This document shows positions 10,951-19,842 of a stretch of DNA of 64,000 nucleotides, in pieces. Both the position numbers and the translations under genes were made by a program. The first letter of the stretch is position 1. Every line of letters begins with the position of its first letter. The notes under the pieces are model-generated. The model ran no database searches. It was not told the DNA's origin and saw only the letters and a program-made list of their open reading frames with translations. The stretch covers positions 1 to 64,000 of the forward strand of contig NZ_UWPJ01000010.1 of assembly GCF_900606115.1 (NCBI RefSeq), in the 5' to 3' direction. Source of the stretch: Pigmentiphaga humi (GTDB taxonomy: Bacteria > Pseudomonadota > Gammaproteobacteria > Burkholderiales > Burkholderiaceae_B).

Positions 10951-12054
10951 TCAATGGCTGGAGTAGTAGTTGGTCAAGGCGATCCGCATCTCGTTGACGA
11001 CGCCGACGTGCCAGAACACCAGTCCGAGCGCGACGCCTACCGCCCCGAGCAGCAAGGCCCAGCGCATCAGATTCGCCCGGGAGGCGACCTGCCTGGCGAC
11101 GGTTGCTTCCAGCCGCGACCGCGACTGCTGCAGCGCGGCGTCCATGCCGCGCGCCGCGACCAGGTCGTTCAGGAACCAGAGCGTTTCGGCGTCGATGAGA
11201 CCGGTATCGAAGGTCGCGCCGCCGACCCGGCCGTCGTCGATGTGGCCCAGCATCTGCTCCAGATGCCAGCGGGTCCACGCGCTGGCGCCTTCCATCAGCA
11301 TGTCCAGCGCCTCGCGCAGCGCCGTCGTGACATTGCCGCGGCGCTTGACCATCACCGCCAGCGCGGCGAGGAAGCGGATGCTCTGGAAGTCCCGGTAGAG
11401 CCGCCACAGGAAGCAGCGATCGAGCAGCGTGCGCGCCCTGCCCGTCAGATTCGGCATGGACCACGCGACGACGTAGCCGGCCAGCGCCAGCGTGACGGCC
11501 ATCGTGAAGGCATGCTGCCCGACGAATTCGGCGAATCCGAACAGGCCGCGCGTCAGGCGCCCCAGCATGTCGGGCGGCACCATGCCGAAAGCGTGCCGCA
11601 GGCGCGGCACGGTAAACAGCGGAACCGCCACCGCCATGGCGGCCGCCACGAGCACGGCGACGAACGCCACGGCGAGCGTTCCCAGCAAGGTGCGCCGCGC
11701 CTGGTCCACCAGCCGCGTCATTGCCGCCACGTCGCGCAGGGTCTGGCCGAGCGCGCCCGCGCCGCCGCGCTGCGCCATCCGGATCAGCACGAGATCCTGC
11801 CCGGGCAGCGTCGCCCGGAAGGTCTCATGGAGATCCCCGCCGCCGTCCTGGTAGCGCAGAGCCCAGTGCGCGGACAGTACGCCGCGCGGATGGCGCTTGT
11901 ACCGGAGCGCATCGTCCACGAATATGTCGCGCAGCGTCTTGCGGCCATTGCTGGCATCCATCAGGTCGGCCAGGTAATCGTAGTAATCCGCGCGCGCATG
12001 GCGAAACCGCCACGCGGCCAGCGCCACCTGGGCGCGGCGCAACTGCCAGGTCAT
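10951..12054 (-). CDS. pilR: Type IV pilus inner-membrane platform protein, PilR-like (GspF/PilC family)
   Basis: 367-residue T2SSF-family protein that would couple the assembly ATPase to the pilin in the inner membrane. Three membrane segments are visible: GTLAVAFVAVLVAAAMAVAV, a second at TMAVTLALAGYVVAW, and a C-terminal WALLLGAVGVALGLVFWHV. The two cytoplasmic helical domains lie before the first and between the second and third. The ATG at 12054 overlaps the pilQ stop by four bases (ATGA), so the pair is translationally coupled. A longer upstream extension of the frame is a shadow of pilQ. Confidence 0.85.
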   Translation of the reverse strand: MTWQLRRAQVALAAWRFRHARADYYDYLADLMDASNGRKTLRDIFVDDALRYKRHPRGVLSAHWALRYQDGGGDLHETFRATLPGQDLVLIRMAQRGGAGALGQTLRDVAAMTRLVDQARRTLLGTLAVAFVAVLVAAAMAVAVPLFTVPRLRHAFGMVPPDMLGRLTRGLFGFAEFVGQHAFTMAVTLALAGYVVAWSMPNLTGRARTLLDRCFLWRLYRDFQSIRFLAALAVMVKRRGNVTTALREALDMLMEGASAWTRWHLEQMLGHIDDGRVGGATFDTGLIDAETLWFLNDLVAARGMDAALQQSRSRLEATVARQVASRANLMRWALLLGAVGVALGLVFWHVGVVNEMRIALTNYYSSH

Positions 12055-13913
12055 GGCCGGACTCCCTGCCGGCCCGCCAATGCGGGAACACGGCCGGAGG
12101 CCAGACGCCGTCCCCGCAAGCCGGCGCGCCGCGTCTCGCCGGCACGCCTGCGGCGCATCTGCACCGTCTCGAAACTCACGAAGCGCGGTTCGACGTCGCG
12201 CGGATCGATCAATCCCTGCGATGCCTTGTAGACGGCGCACTCCATCGCGGTCTTGCCGGTCATGTCGGGATCGTCGAAGGCGCTGCGCCGCCGGCTCAGG
12301 TAGTAGTCCCGCAGCGCCAGCGCATCGGCCCGGCGCACGAGCTTGAGAAAGCCGTCGTCCACGGCCGGATCGATCATTTCCGCGGCGACGGTCCTTCCCG
12401 CATAGCCGCGCAGCTCGGCCAGCGCCGTCTCGCGGCACGCCGGGCAGCCTTCGGGATTGCGCACGCGAAAGCGCGTGGGGTCGAGCCCGTATAGATCGTG
12501 CAGGCGCTCGCCATAGCTGCGCCAATGTCCGGGCCCACGCGCCGCCGCCCCGGCCCGGCCGTACAGAGAGTCGAACGGCAGCGCGCAGGCCGCGCACAGC
12601 CTGGGCAGCAGGGTCTGGTAGACCAGCAGCTTCAGTATTCCCGGCGTTGCCAGCAACTGGCGCGACACGCCGATGAACTCCGAGGCGAGGCGGTCCGGTA
12701 TCAGGGCCGCCGCGCCTGCATGCGTGGTGGTGTAGAGGTTGCTGCCCGAACTGGCCAGGTCCATGAAGGCGCGCCCGGTGGACAGGTCGCGGATCTCGCC
12801 GATCAGCAGGTCGTTCATCGCCGATCGCTTGATGGTCTTGAGCTTGGCGTCGAATTCGTTGGATACCGAACCGTCGAGCGAACGACTGACGCTGTTCTGC
12901 AGGGCATTGGGTATCAGGTATTCGACCGGATCCTCGAGCGTGATGACCTTGCGGGTAGGCGGTATCGACGACATCATCGACGCGATGGTCGTGGACTTCC
13001 CCGAGCCCACCACGCCCGCCAGCACGATCGCGCCGCCTTCCGCGACCAGCGCGCGCTGCATGGCGCGGATCTGCGACGGCAGATATCCCAGCTGCGCGAA
13101 ATCCAGCGGCTGCGCCTGCAGGTCCATGCGCAGGAGACGCAAGGTCACGGAAGCGCCGGCGTCGGTTGCCAGCGATGCCCATCTGAGCATGAACGAGGTG
13201 CCATCGACTTCGTGCAGGATGCTGCCCTGCTGCTCGACCACGGGATCGAACACGGCGCCGTTGCCGCCCTGTATGTCCATGTAGGCCACGGCCAGGATGT
13301 CCATCAGCGTCGCGGTCTGCATGCCGCGAAAGCGCTCCGGCATGACGTAGCGGCCACCGACCGTATAGCGGATCTCGGATTCGGGCTGGGCGATGCGCAC
13401 GTTGACGTGGATGTCGCTGGCGGCGTGGCGTACGCCCCAGGCGACGATGTCGTGGAAAGCGGCCGCCATCGAACTCTTGACCGGATCCATCAATACGCGC
13501 CGGCGCGACCTCAAGGCGTCGCCGGTGATCTGGCCCCTGACGATGGACAGCAGCAGCGTGGCCGGCACGACCACCCTAGCCGGCCGCGCCAGAATCCTGC
13601 CGCGCTGCGCCACCATGCGTTCGAATTCTTCGATCTGTTCGCTTTGCGCATATTCGTCCACCGTGAACAGCGCGACGTGCCCGTTGTCGAGTTCGACGGG
13701 GCAGAGCTTGTTCAACAGCCCTCCCACATCGAACTCGGCGCGCAGCGCGCGCTTGAAGGCCGGCGTCATGCGGGCGAGCCGGTCGCGGCTGTCTACCCGT
13801 GCCGGCGCGGGCGGCGCTGCGCCGGGCTCGTTCGGAAACGCGCCGGCAGGAGCGGCATCGGCCGCGAGCCGAAGACTCCAGGGATGGCGCAGGCGCTGGA
13901 AACTGATGGACAT
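12051..13913 (-). CDS. pilQ: Type IV pilus assembly ATPase, PilQ-like (GspE family)
   Basis: 620-residue secretion ATPase that powers pilus extension at the cytoplasmic face. The Walker A box is GVVGSGKST (about 300-308), the Asp box TLEDPVEY (325-332) and the Walker B LLIGEIRD (369-376). A tetracysteine zinc site follows (CAAC and CPAC). The N-terminal 130 residues are variable. I place the start at ATG 13913 because AAGGAG lies a few bases upstream; a GTG at 13949 overlaps the pilP stop (GTGA) and is the alternative, adding 12 residues. The gene is named after PilQ of R64, which is not the secretin PilQ of type IVa systems. Confidence 0.88.
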   Translation of the reverse strand: MSISFQRLRHPWSLRLAADAAPAGAFPNEPGAAPPAPARVDSRDRLARMTPAFKRALRAEFDVGGLLNKLCPVELDNGHVALFTVDEYAQSEQIEEFERMVAQRGRILARPARVVVPATLLLSIVRGQITGDALRSRRRVLMDPVKSSMAAAFHDIVAWGVRHAASDIHVNVRIAQPESEIRYTVGGRYVMPERFRGMQTATLMDILAVAYMDIQGGNGAVFDPVVEQQGSILHEVDGTSFMLRWASLATDAGASVTLRLLRMDLQAQPLDFAQLGYLPSQIRAMQRALVAEGGAIVLAGVVGSGKSTTIASMMSSIPPTRKVITLEDPVEYLIPNALQNSVSRSLDGSVSNEFDAKLKTIKRSAMNDLLIGEIRDLSTGRAFMDLASSGSNLYTTTHAGAAALIPDRLASEFIGVSRQLLATPGILKLLVYQTLLPRLCAACALPFDSLYGRAGAAARGPGHWRSYGERLHDLYGLDPTRFRVRNPEGCPACRETALAELRGYAGRTVAAEMIDPAVDDGFLKLVRRADALALRDYYLSRRRSAFDDPDMTGKTAMECAVYKASQGLIDPRDVEPRFVSFETVQMRRRRAGETRRAGLRGRRLASGRVPALAGRQGVRP

Positions 13914-13945
13914 GCGGGCTCCTTCGATGCGTGACGGGAAACGGC

Positions 13946-14440
13946 TCACGGACGCGGCAGCGGGACCGGCGCTTGCAGCGCATGCACGCCGGGCGCCATG
14001 GCCGCAACCGGCCTGGCGGGCGGCGTGGGCAGAGCTGCGGACGCATCGAAGCAGGCCGTTCGTTCAGCCGCCCCTTTGCGCAGGACCACGCAGCCATCGT
14101 CGATGCGCCGCAGCACGTAGTCCTGCCTGCCGGCGGACGCGCCGCGCGCCTGCTCCCGGCCCTGCCGGTACAGGCGCGGCTGGCCGTTGACGACCACCAC
14201 CGCCGTCAGCGCGCCTTTCGTGCCGTACAGCGACGCCAGCGCCAGCGTGTCGCCCGCCGCCGCAACGGCCCGCGCCGGCGCGGGCTTGGGAGTCCGGGAT
14301 CGTTCGGCGACGAGCGCCCGCTCGGTGTCGAGCCGCAGCATCTCGCGCACGCGGTCCAGTTCGGGTTCGGCTGCCGCGGCGTGCCCGGCGAAAAGCGCCA
14401 CCGCCGCGACGAACGGCGCCATATAGTCATTCATGCGCAT
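13946..14440 (-). CDS. pilP: PilP-like type IVb pilus biogenesis protein
   Basis: 164-residue exported protein. A hydrophobic signal (MAPFVAAVALFAGHAAAA) precedes a periplasmic part with ELDRVREMLRLDTERAL, then a small beta domain with GRQDYVLRRIDDGCVVLRKG, and a Pro-rich tail. The beta domain resembles the homology region of PilP/PulC-type inner-membrane clamp proteins. Length and place between pilO and pilQ match R64 PilP. The ATG at 14440 has GGAG at good spacing and overlaps the pilO end by 14 bases. Confidence 0.7.
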   Translation of the reverse strand: MRMNDYMAPFVAAVALFAGHAAAAEPELDRVREMLRLDTERALVAERSRTPKPAPARAVAAAGDTLALASLYGTKGALTAVVVVNGQPRLYRQGREQARGASAGRQDYVLRRIDDGCVVLRKGAAERTACFDASAALPTPPARPVAAMAPGVHALQAPVPLPRP

Positions 14441-15731
14441 ACAGCACTCCGGAAATGCCGGCCATGATCCGGCTGCGATTCAACGACGGCGCGGCGCCGT
14501 CATCGATGGTGAGCGACACCTGGCGCCATTCGATCTGGCCGTCGAGTTCCTCCGGCACCGCCAGCAGCGACCGCAGCGGCCCCTCGAGGCGCAGCGCCCG
14601 TTCGAACAGCGCCGGCATACCGGCGGGCCGCTCCAGTTCCCGCCCCTGTTCGTCGTGCGGCGCCTGGATGCGCAGCGGCGCGAATTCGCCTACGGCCGCT
14701 CCGCTCAGCAAGGGCAAAATGCGCTGCACCGCGCTGAGGGCATGCCCGTCCTGCCAGGTGCGGTCCCGCAGCGCGGCCGGGTCGAGCGGACCGCCGCCCG
14801 CATCCAGTGAGAAATGGGCAACGACGGCATCCATGGGTTGCCATGTTTCCTGCCAGCCCGCCGGACGGGCTTCCAGGAAACTGGCATTGGTCGCCTGCCG
14901 CGCCTGCCTGTCGTACCTGGCCGCGCACGACCAATCCTGCGCCGCGGCCCGCTTGCACGACGCCGAGGCCAGACGCCAGCCGCCGATCCCGGCGGGCAGT
15001 TCCGCCAGGCCCGCCAGCAGCCGCGCCCGATCGGCGGAGCCATGCACGCGAACGTTCCGCAGTGCCCGGTCCAGCGATTGCCGCCACGCGGACGCGGCAT
15101 CGACCGGCTCGGCCGGCACGGCCGCAACCTGGCGGCTGCGATAGCCATCCCACGCCGCCCGGCCCCCCAGGGCCAGCGCGCATCCGAGCGCGGCAACGGC
15201 CAGCGGCTTCGGCAGCGCGGGCAAGGCCCAGCCGCACTCGCGCAAGCCGCAGGCCTGGGCGTCGGCAGGCAGCAGGGCCGACAGATCACCGGTCTCGCCG
15301 TCTTGCGGCCCATACACGTCGAGGCCGTCGCCATAGCGCTCGACGAGATCCGCCAAAGCCTGCTCGGCGTCCTGTTCCGAGACATAGAGACGATCGGAAT
15401 GCGTCAGCACTTTGCCTGACTGCACGGCCACCACCCAGATCCGCCCGTCGGGCAGGCGCGCGCGCAACGCCGCCACGCCGTGCCGGTGCCCGGCGGCGAA
15501 AGCCAGCGCCCCGCTGTAGAGCAGCCGTGCGCCGCGGCGGTCGGCGCGCCCCAGCCGCACGACGCCGACCGCCTCGGAGCGTCCGTCGTGCGCATAGTGC
15601 GTGGCGCGCATCTGCCGCGCCGTCTTGCGCGCGCGGCGGTCGAGCCGGCTGCCCAGAATGGTGTGCCAGCGCATGCCCAGGATCAGCATCCGCTCGTCGC
15701 CATCCACGCGATGGAGGAGATAGTCGGCCAT
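14427..15731 (-). CDS. pilO: PilO-like type IVb pilus accessory protein
   Basis: 434-residue protein, close to the length of R64 PilO. The N-terminal half (about 1-170) is cytoplasmic-looking and rich in Arg, one membrane segment sits at about 180-195 (LAVAALGCALALGG), and the rest would be periplasmic with several cysteines. PilO proteins of this class are inner-membrane parts of the pilus machine linking the ATPase platform to the secretin. The start ATG at 15731 lies six bases after the pilN stop with GAGG upstream. The call relies mainly on gene order, length and topology, since the family is divergent. Confidence 0.7.
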   Translation of the reverse strand: MADYLLHRVDGDERMLILGMRWHTILGSRLDRRARKTARQMRATHYAHDGRSEAVGVVRLGRADRRGARLLYSGALAFAAGHRHGVAALRARLPDGRIWVVAVQSGKVLTHSDRLYVSEQDAEQALADLVERYGDGLDVYGPQDGETGDLSALLPADAQACGLRECGWALPALPKPLAVAALGCALALGGRAAWDGYRSRQVAAVPAEPVDAASAWRQSLDRALRNVRVHGSADRARLLAGLAELPAGIGGWRLASASCKRAAAQDWSCAARYDRQARQATNASFLEARPAGWQETWQPMDAVVAHFSLDAGGGPLDPAALRDRTWQDGHALSAVQRILPLLSGAAVGEFAPLRIQAPHDEQGRELERPAGMPALFERALRLEGPLRSLLAVPEELDGQIEWRQVSLTIDDGAAPSLNRSRIMAGISGVLYAHE

Positions 15732-15737
15732 GGCGCC

Positions 15738-17351
15738 TCAATAGCCCTCTTCGACCTGCGCCGTGATCAGCACGACCGTGCTGCGCCGCTCGCGGGATGC
15801 CTTGCCCGACCCGCCGAGCAGCAGGGGCGCATCGTCGTCCAGGCGGCGCTTGTCGTACTGTTCCTGGCTGCGTTCGAACCCCGACACCAGCACGGGCTGG
15901 CCCGGACGCAACTCGACCTGCTGCACGGTGCCCATGCCGTCCACCGTTTTCTGCTGCAGTTGCACCTGGCTGCCGCTGGCGCCGAAAGTCAGCGTCTTGA
16001 GCGGCTGCGCGACGGTGCTGTCGTAGGCGATGGAAAGCAGGATCTGGCCGTCGTCCTGCGCGTCGGGGATCACGGTCAGGAAAGAACCGACGGTTTCTTC
16101 TTTCTGCGTGACCGAAGGCGCGGTGGACGTGCCCGCCGCCGACGCCACCGTCGTCACCTGCACCTGGTCGATATAGGTGAAGGTGGTCCGCACCGCATGC
16201 GTCACGGGACGCCGGTTCAAGGTCTGCAGGGGAACGGTGGTGTGCCGCGTAATGGTGCCGACTTCGCTCAGCGCCTTGAGGACCAGGGCGGTGCCGTCCC
16301 AGCGGCCGCCGGTGATAGACAGTCCCAGCCCCGCGCCGGCGATGTCGGACACCAGCGAGCCGGGCGTCCCGCCCTGCACGGCATCGCGGGTGCGCCGGTA
16401 GACCAGGTTCCAGTCTATGCCGTGCTCGTTCTGGTTCTTGGCGACCAGCTCGATTTCTTCGAACATCAGGCGTACGCGACGGGTCAGCGCCTTGTTCTCG
16501 CGCTCCAGGAACGCAGCGATGCGATCCAGCGATTCGGGAACGTCGGTGACGACGACCAGGCCCGAAGCATCGCCATTGGCGGCGATGACGCCCGCGCGCG
16601 TCAGGAACGGTTCGAGCTTGCCTTTGACGGCGGCCAGCGCGTCGCCCGTGCCCGACTCGATCCGCGTGGCCGACGCGCTTTCGAACGAGCCGGAGCTTCC
16701 GCCCGCCGAGCGTCCCAGGCTGGCGGCGGAGGTGGCCTTCAGCGTCAGCGCGCGTACATTGAAAGTACGCGTCTCGGTGCGATAGAACACGATGGCATCC
16801 GACTCGTACTTCCAATGGACCCCGAGCCGGTTGGCCGCCAGATCCAGCAGGCGCGGCAGCGGGTGCAGCCCCATGGGCAGCGCGACCGAGGCCGAGGACG
16901 GCGCGGCGGACGGCCCGCCCGATGCAGCGGTGGAGGCCAGCCGCGGCATGAAGGCCTCGATGGGCAGCAGCGCATCGGGGCGGACGCGCACCTGGATGCC
17001 CGTGGCCAGTGCGATCTGCTCGCCCAGGGTAGGCAGATCGACGCGTCCGCCGGGAAACATCAGGGCGGTCTCGACCGAGGCCCGCAGCGGTTCGGGCAGC
17101 ACGACTTCGCGCGACAAGGGCAGGGGCTTGCCCGCCAGCCAGGGCCGTTCGACCTCTTGGGCCAGGACGCGCCGGCGCGCATCGACCACCGACTGCTGGA
17201 AGCCTATGCGCGCGCTGGCGATGCTGTCGGCCGTGCGGGCCGCGCCATCGTCGATCTGGCGGATGGCGTCGATGTGTCCGCAGCCGCCGGCAAGCAGCAA
17301 TGCAGACATCGCGCCGCGACTCAGGCGGATGGGAAAGGGGACGTGTGCCAT
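15738..17351 (-). CDS. pilN: Outer-membrane secretin, PilN-like
   Basis: 537-residue secretin that would form the outer-membrane pore for the pilus. It begins with a short export signal leading to a possible lipoprotein site (LLLAGGCG, Cys near residue 24), as in R64 PilN and BfpB. An STN/N0-like region follows (around PTLGEQIALATGIQV and the WKYESDAIVFY segment), and the C-terminal half is the secretin beta-domain, with LSIAYDSTVAQPL and a GQPVLVSGFERS segment typical of the family, ending VVLITAQVEEGY. It starts three bases after the pilL stop. Confidence 0.88.
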   Translation of the reverse strand: MAHVPFPIRLSRGAMSALLLAGGCGHIDAIRQIDDGAARTADSIASARIGFQQSVVDARRRVLAQEVERPWLAGKPLPLSREVVLPEPLRASVETALMFPGGRVDLPTLGEQIALATGIQVRVRPDALLPIEAFMPRLASTAASGGPSAAPSSASVALPMGLHPLPRLLDLAANRLGVHWKYESDAIVFYRTETRTFNVRALTLKATSAASLGRSAGGSSGSFESASATRIESGTGDALAAVKGKLEPFLTRAGVIAANGDASGLVVVTDVPESLDRIAAFLERENKALTRRVRLMFEEIELVAKNQNEHGIDWNLVYRRTRDAVQGGTPGSLVSDIAGAGLGLSITGGRWDGTALVLKALSEVGTITRHTTVPLQTLNRRPVTHAVRTTFTYIDQVQVTTVASAAGTSTAPSVTQKEETVGSFLTVIPDAQDDGQILLSIAYDSTVAQPLKTLTFGASGSQVQLQQKTVDGMGTVQQVELRPGQPVLVSGFERSQEQYDKRRLDDDAPLLLGGSGKASRERRSTVVLITAQVEEGY

Positions 17352-17354
17352 GTC

Positions 17355-18161
17355 TTACCCCTGGCGCGCCGTCTCGGCCGCGCGGCGGTCGCACGATTCG
17401 GCGTAGGCGATCACGCGCAGCACTCGGTTCGAATAAAAGCACGGCTGCAGCGGATGGGCGGAGAGCTCGGTCGCCGCGAGCAGTTCGCGCACCGCGCTCT
17501 TGAAGTCGCTGCCCAGCGAGGCCGACCCGGCCAGCGGAATATCGACATGGACGGCCCAGTGTTCGGTATCGAAGGTCCACCCCGCCAATCCGGCCCAGCG
17601 CCTGAGGGCCTGCCGCATGTTGCGGTCCGCCGGCGTGGCCTCGTAGACCTGGGCGGCCCGGACCGGCATGCGCGCCGCCATGGCGGCGGCCGGCTGGGGA
17701 TCCGGCGGCAGGCGCGCGGTTTGCATCACGGGGAAATCGGCCCGCCCTGCAGGCTCGCCGCCCCAGGACTCGGACTGACGCGCCGTTCCCATCGACGCGC
17801 CGCGGAGCGTGCGTCCCTGGTAGCGCACGCTGGCGGTGACCTCGCCGATGCGCAAGGCGAACTCCCTCGCCATGCCCGCGACCACGGCATAGCCGCCTTC
17901 CCAGCTCACGGGCGCCAGGCGGTCGCCTTCCGGGCCGGAGCTGAAGATGGCGGGCGGCACCTGGCCCGCGCGGAACTGCATGTAGGTCTGGCGGCCGTCG
18001 TCGAAGACCTGGACCGGTGCGACGCGTTTGTCGCCCGCCACGCGATACGCGAAGTCGTAGCCGCCCTGGCCCTGCCCCGCGGGCACGGCTACCGGAGATT
18101 GCGCATGCGCCAGGCAGCATGCGGACAGGGCGGCGATCGGAAGCAGGCGGCAGGAAGGCAT
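17355..18161 (-). CDS. pilL: PilL-like exported protein (TcpQ domain), first gene of the pilus operon
   Basis: 268-residue exported protein. The signal MPSCRLLPIAALSACCLAHAQ ends near Ala-Gln. Residues of about 35-130 look like the VirB9/TrbG-type beta domain (YDFAYRVAGDKRVAPVQVFD and VRYQGRTLRG). The C-terminal part (about 185-262) fits the TcpQ domain found in PilL and toxin-coregulated pilus proteins, with ALRRWAGLAGWTF and a final CFYSN...YAESC cysteine pair. TcpQ-type proteins help the secretin reach or stay in the outer membrane. ATG 18161 follows AAGGG. It is the first gene of the operon; the promoter must lie in the gap of about 110 bases shared with the divergent phosphoesterase gene. 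Confidence 0.75.
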   Translation of the reverse strand: MPSCRLLPIAALSACCLAHAQSPVAVPAGQGQGGYDFAYRVAGDKRVAPVQVFDDGRQTYMQFRAGQVPPAIFSSGPEGDRLAPVSWEGGYAVVAGMAREFALRIGEVTASVRYQGRTLRGASMGTARQSESWGGEPAGRADFPVMQTARLPPDPQPAAAMAARMPVRAAQVYEATPADRNMRQALRRWAGLAGWTFDTEHWAVHVDIPLAGSASLGSDFKSAVRELLAATELSAHPLQPCFYSNRVLRVIAYAESCDRRAAETARQG

Positions 18162-18275
18162 AATGACCCTTGGCAAGACAGCGCGGTCCAGACCGCGTCC
18201 ATGCCCGGCATCGTGCCGCAGGCCTTCCGGCCCGGATAGCGTGTGAACTACGTACGTAAGGATGGATTTGTCCGC

Positions 18276-19019
18276 ATGCGCATCAGAGTCCTCTCCGACC
18301 TTCACCACGAACATTTCGGCGGCCGGCGCCCGCTGCCGCAGGCGCCGGCCGACCTGGTCGTGCTGGCCGGAGACATCCATACCCACGACCAGGGCATCAC
18401 CTGGGCGGGCGCGGCATTCTCCGGCACGCCGGTAATCTACGTACCCGGCAACCACGAGTACTACGGCGCGCACATGGCGCGGTTGGACCGCAAGATGGAC
18501 GACACCGCGCGCGCCGCGGGCATCCGCCTGCTGCAGAACCAGTCGTGGGAATATGGCGGCGTGCGCTTCCTGGGCACGACGCTGTGGGCGGATTTCGCGC
18601 TGTACGGATCGCCTGCGGACGAAGTCGCGCAAGCCATGGCGCTGCGGGTGATGCCGGACTTCAGTTGCATCGATACCGATGCGGGCCGCTTTACCCCGGC
18701 CGCCTGTATCGCGCTGCACAGGCAGGCGCGCGGCTGGCTGGCGGCGCAACTGGACGTGCCGCATGCCGGCCCCACCGTCGTCGTGACGCACCACGCCCCG
18801 AGCGAGCGCTCCGTGGCGCCGCAGTACAAGGGCAACGCGCTCTCGCCCGCGTTCTCGTCGCAGCTCGACGATCTGGCCGCCAAGGCGGACCTATGGATAC
18901 ACGGCCACACCCACAACTGCTTCGATTACCGCATCGGCAAGGCGCGCGTCGTGGCCAACCCTGGCGGCTATCCCGGCGAGAATGCCGAATTCGATCCGGC
19001 CCTGGTCATAGAAATCTGA
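18276..19019 (+). CDS. Calcineurin-like metallophosphoesterase
   Basis: 247-residue cytoplasmic metallophosphoesterase. The metal-binding motifs are complete: DLHHEH (Asp8, His10), GDIHTH (Asp33), GNHEYYG (Asn59, His60), VTHHAP and HGHTHN. The substrate cannot be told from the sequence. ATG 18276 is preferred to an upstream ATG-less start at 18243 because homologous sequence begins with MRIRVLSDLH; AAGGAT at 18258-18263 could be the ribosome site. It is divergent from the pilus operon and converges with ugpQ. Confidence 0.88.
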   Translation: MRIRVLSDLHHEHFGGRRPLPQAPADLVVLAGDIHTHDQGITWAGAAFSGTPVIYVPGNHEYYGAHMARLDRKMDDTARAAGIRLLQNQSWEYGGVRFLGTTLWADFALYGSPADEVAQAMALRVMPDFSCIDTDAGRFTPAACIALHRQARGWLAAQLDVPHAGPTVVVTHHAPSERSVAPQYKGNALSPAFSSQLDDLAAKADLWIHGHTHNCFDYRIGKARVVANPGGYPGENAEFDPALVIEI

Positions 19020-19071
19020 GCGGGCCGCATGGCCTGCCGGTGAAGCCCGCCTGGCGCGGCGGACGCGCGGC

Positions 19072-19842
19072 TCAGCGAAAATCCGCGCCGATCAGGTCGT
19101 AGCGATCGGTGCAGATCGCATCCACGCCCCACGAGAACAGCTGGCGCGCCCGGGCCGGTTCGTTCACCGTGTAGCACATCAGGCCGTAGCCTGCTCCGGT
19201 GATGCGCAACGCCAGCGCGGCATCGAGCGCGTCGTGCCGGCAATGCAGCGAAACGCAGTCCAGCGCCTCCAGCTGCCCGGCCCAGTCGTCCGGCACTTCC
19301 TCGACCAGCAGGCCGCGCGGGATATGAGGCGCCGCAGCGCGGGCCGCGCCGAGCGCCGTGGCCGAGAACGAGGAAAACAGCGGCAGGCGCGCCGCCCCCG
19401 CCATCCCGGGATACAGTTCGGCGATCAAGCGGCCGACGATGTCGCCGGTATCGACGTCATGCCCCGGCGCGGGCTTGATCTCCACATTCATCCAGAGCCC
19501 GTGGTCGTCCAGCCATGACGCGACCTCTTGCAGCGCAGGCACCGGCTCCCCCAGGAAATCCGGGCCGAACCAGCCGCCCGCGTCCATCCGCGCCAGCTCT
19601 TCGGAGGCGAACGCCGACACGCTGCCGACACCCGGAACGGTACGGCCCAACTGGCTGTCGTGCATCAGGACGGGAATGCCGTCGGCGGCGAGCATGACGT
19701 CGAACTCGACGCCGCGCATGCGGCGGGCATGGGCTTCGCGCATGCCCGCCAGCGTATTTTCCGGGGCGAGCTTGCCGCCGCCCCGGTGGGCCAGGACCCG
19801 GGGATAGGGCCAGCGCGACAGCGCGTCGGCCCCCGCGGCCAT
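19072..19842 (-). CDS. ugpQ: Glycerophosphodiester phosphodiesterase
   Basis: 256-residue cytoplasmic GDPD-family enzyme that splits glycerophosphodiesters to glycerol-3-phosphate and alcohol. The catalytic signature AHRGGGKLAPENT (His19, Arg20, Glu28) and VEFDVM (Glu46, Asp48), HDSQLGRTVPG and NVEIKPAPG are present. The start ATG overlaps the ugpB stop (TGATG), so the two are translationally coupled. This links hydrolysis of imported glycerophosphodiesters with the binding protein encoded just upstream. Confidence 0.93.
   Translation of the reverse strand: MAAGADALSRWPYPRVLAHRGGGKLAPENTLAGMREAHARRMRGVEFDVMLAADGIPVLMHDSQLGRTVPGVGSVSAFASEELARMDAGGWFGPDFLGEPVPALQEVASWLDDHGLWMNVEIKPAPGHDVDTGDIVGRLIAELYPGMAGAARLPLFSSFSATALGAARAAAPHIPRGLLVEEVPDDWAGQLEALDCVSLHCRHDALDAALALRITGAGYGLMCYTVNEPARARQLFSWGVDAICTDRYDLIGADFR

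Noticed and set aside
7982-11464. Minus-strand open frame of 1160 codons overlapping pilV, pilS and pilR
   Set aside because: It is in another frame than the prepilins with intact prepilin signals and is Gly/Arg-rich without a recognisable fold.
8413-12231. Very long plus-strand open frame across the pilus genes, 1272 codons
   Set aside because: It runs through several genuine minus-strand genes with clear motifs. The protein is Arg/Gly/His-rich and low in family features, typical of a GC shadow.
15286-18120. Minus-strand open frame of 944 codons across pilO, pilN and pilL
   Set aside because: The true genes in other frames carry secretin and TcpQ features; this frame is a GC shadow.
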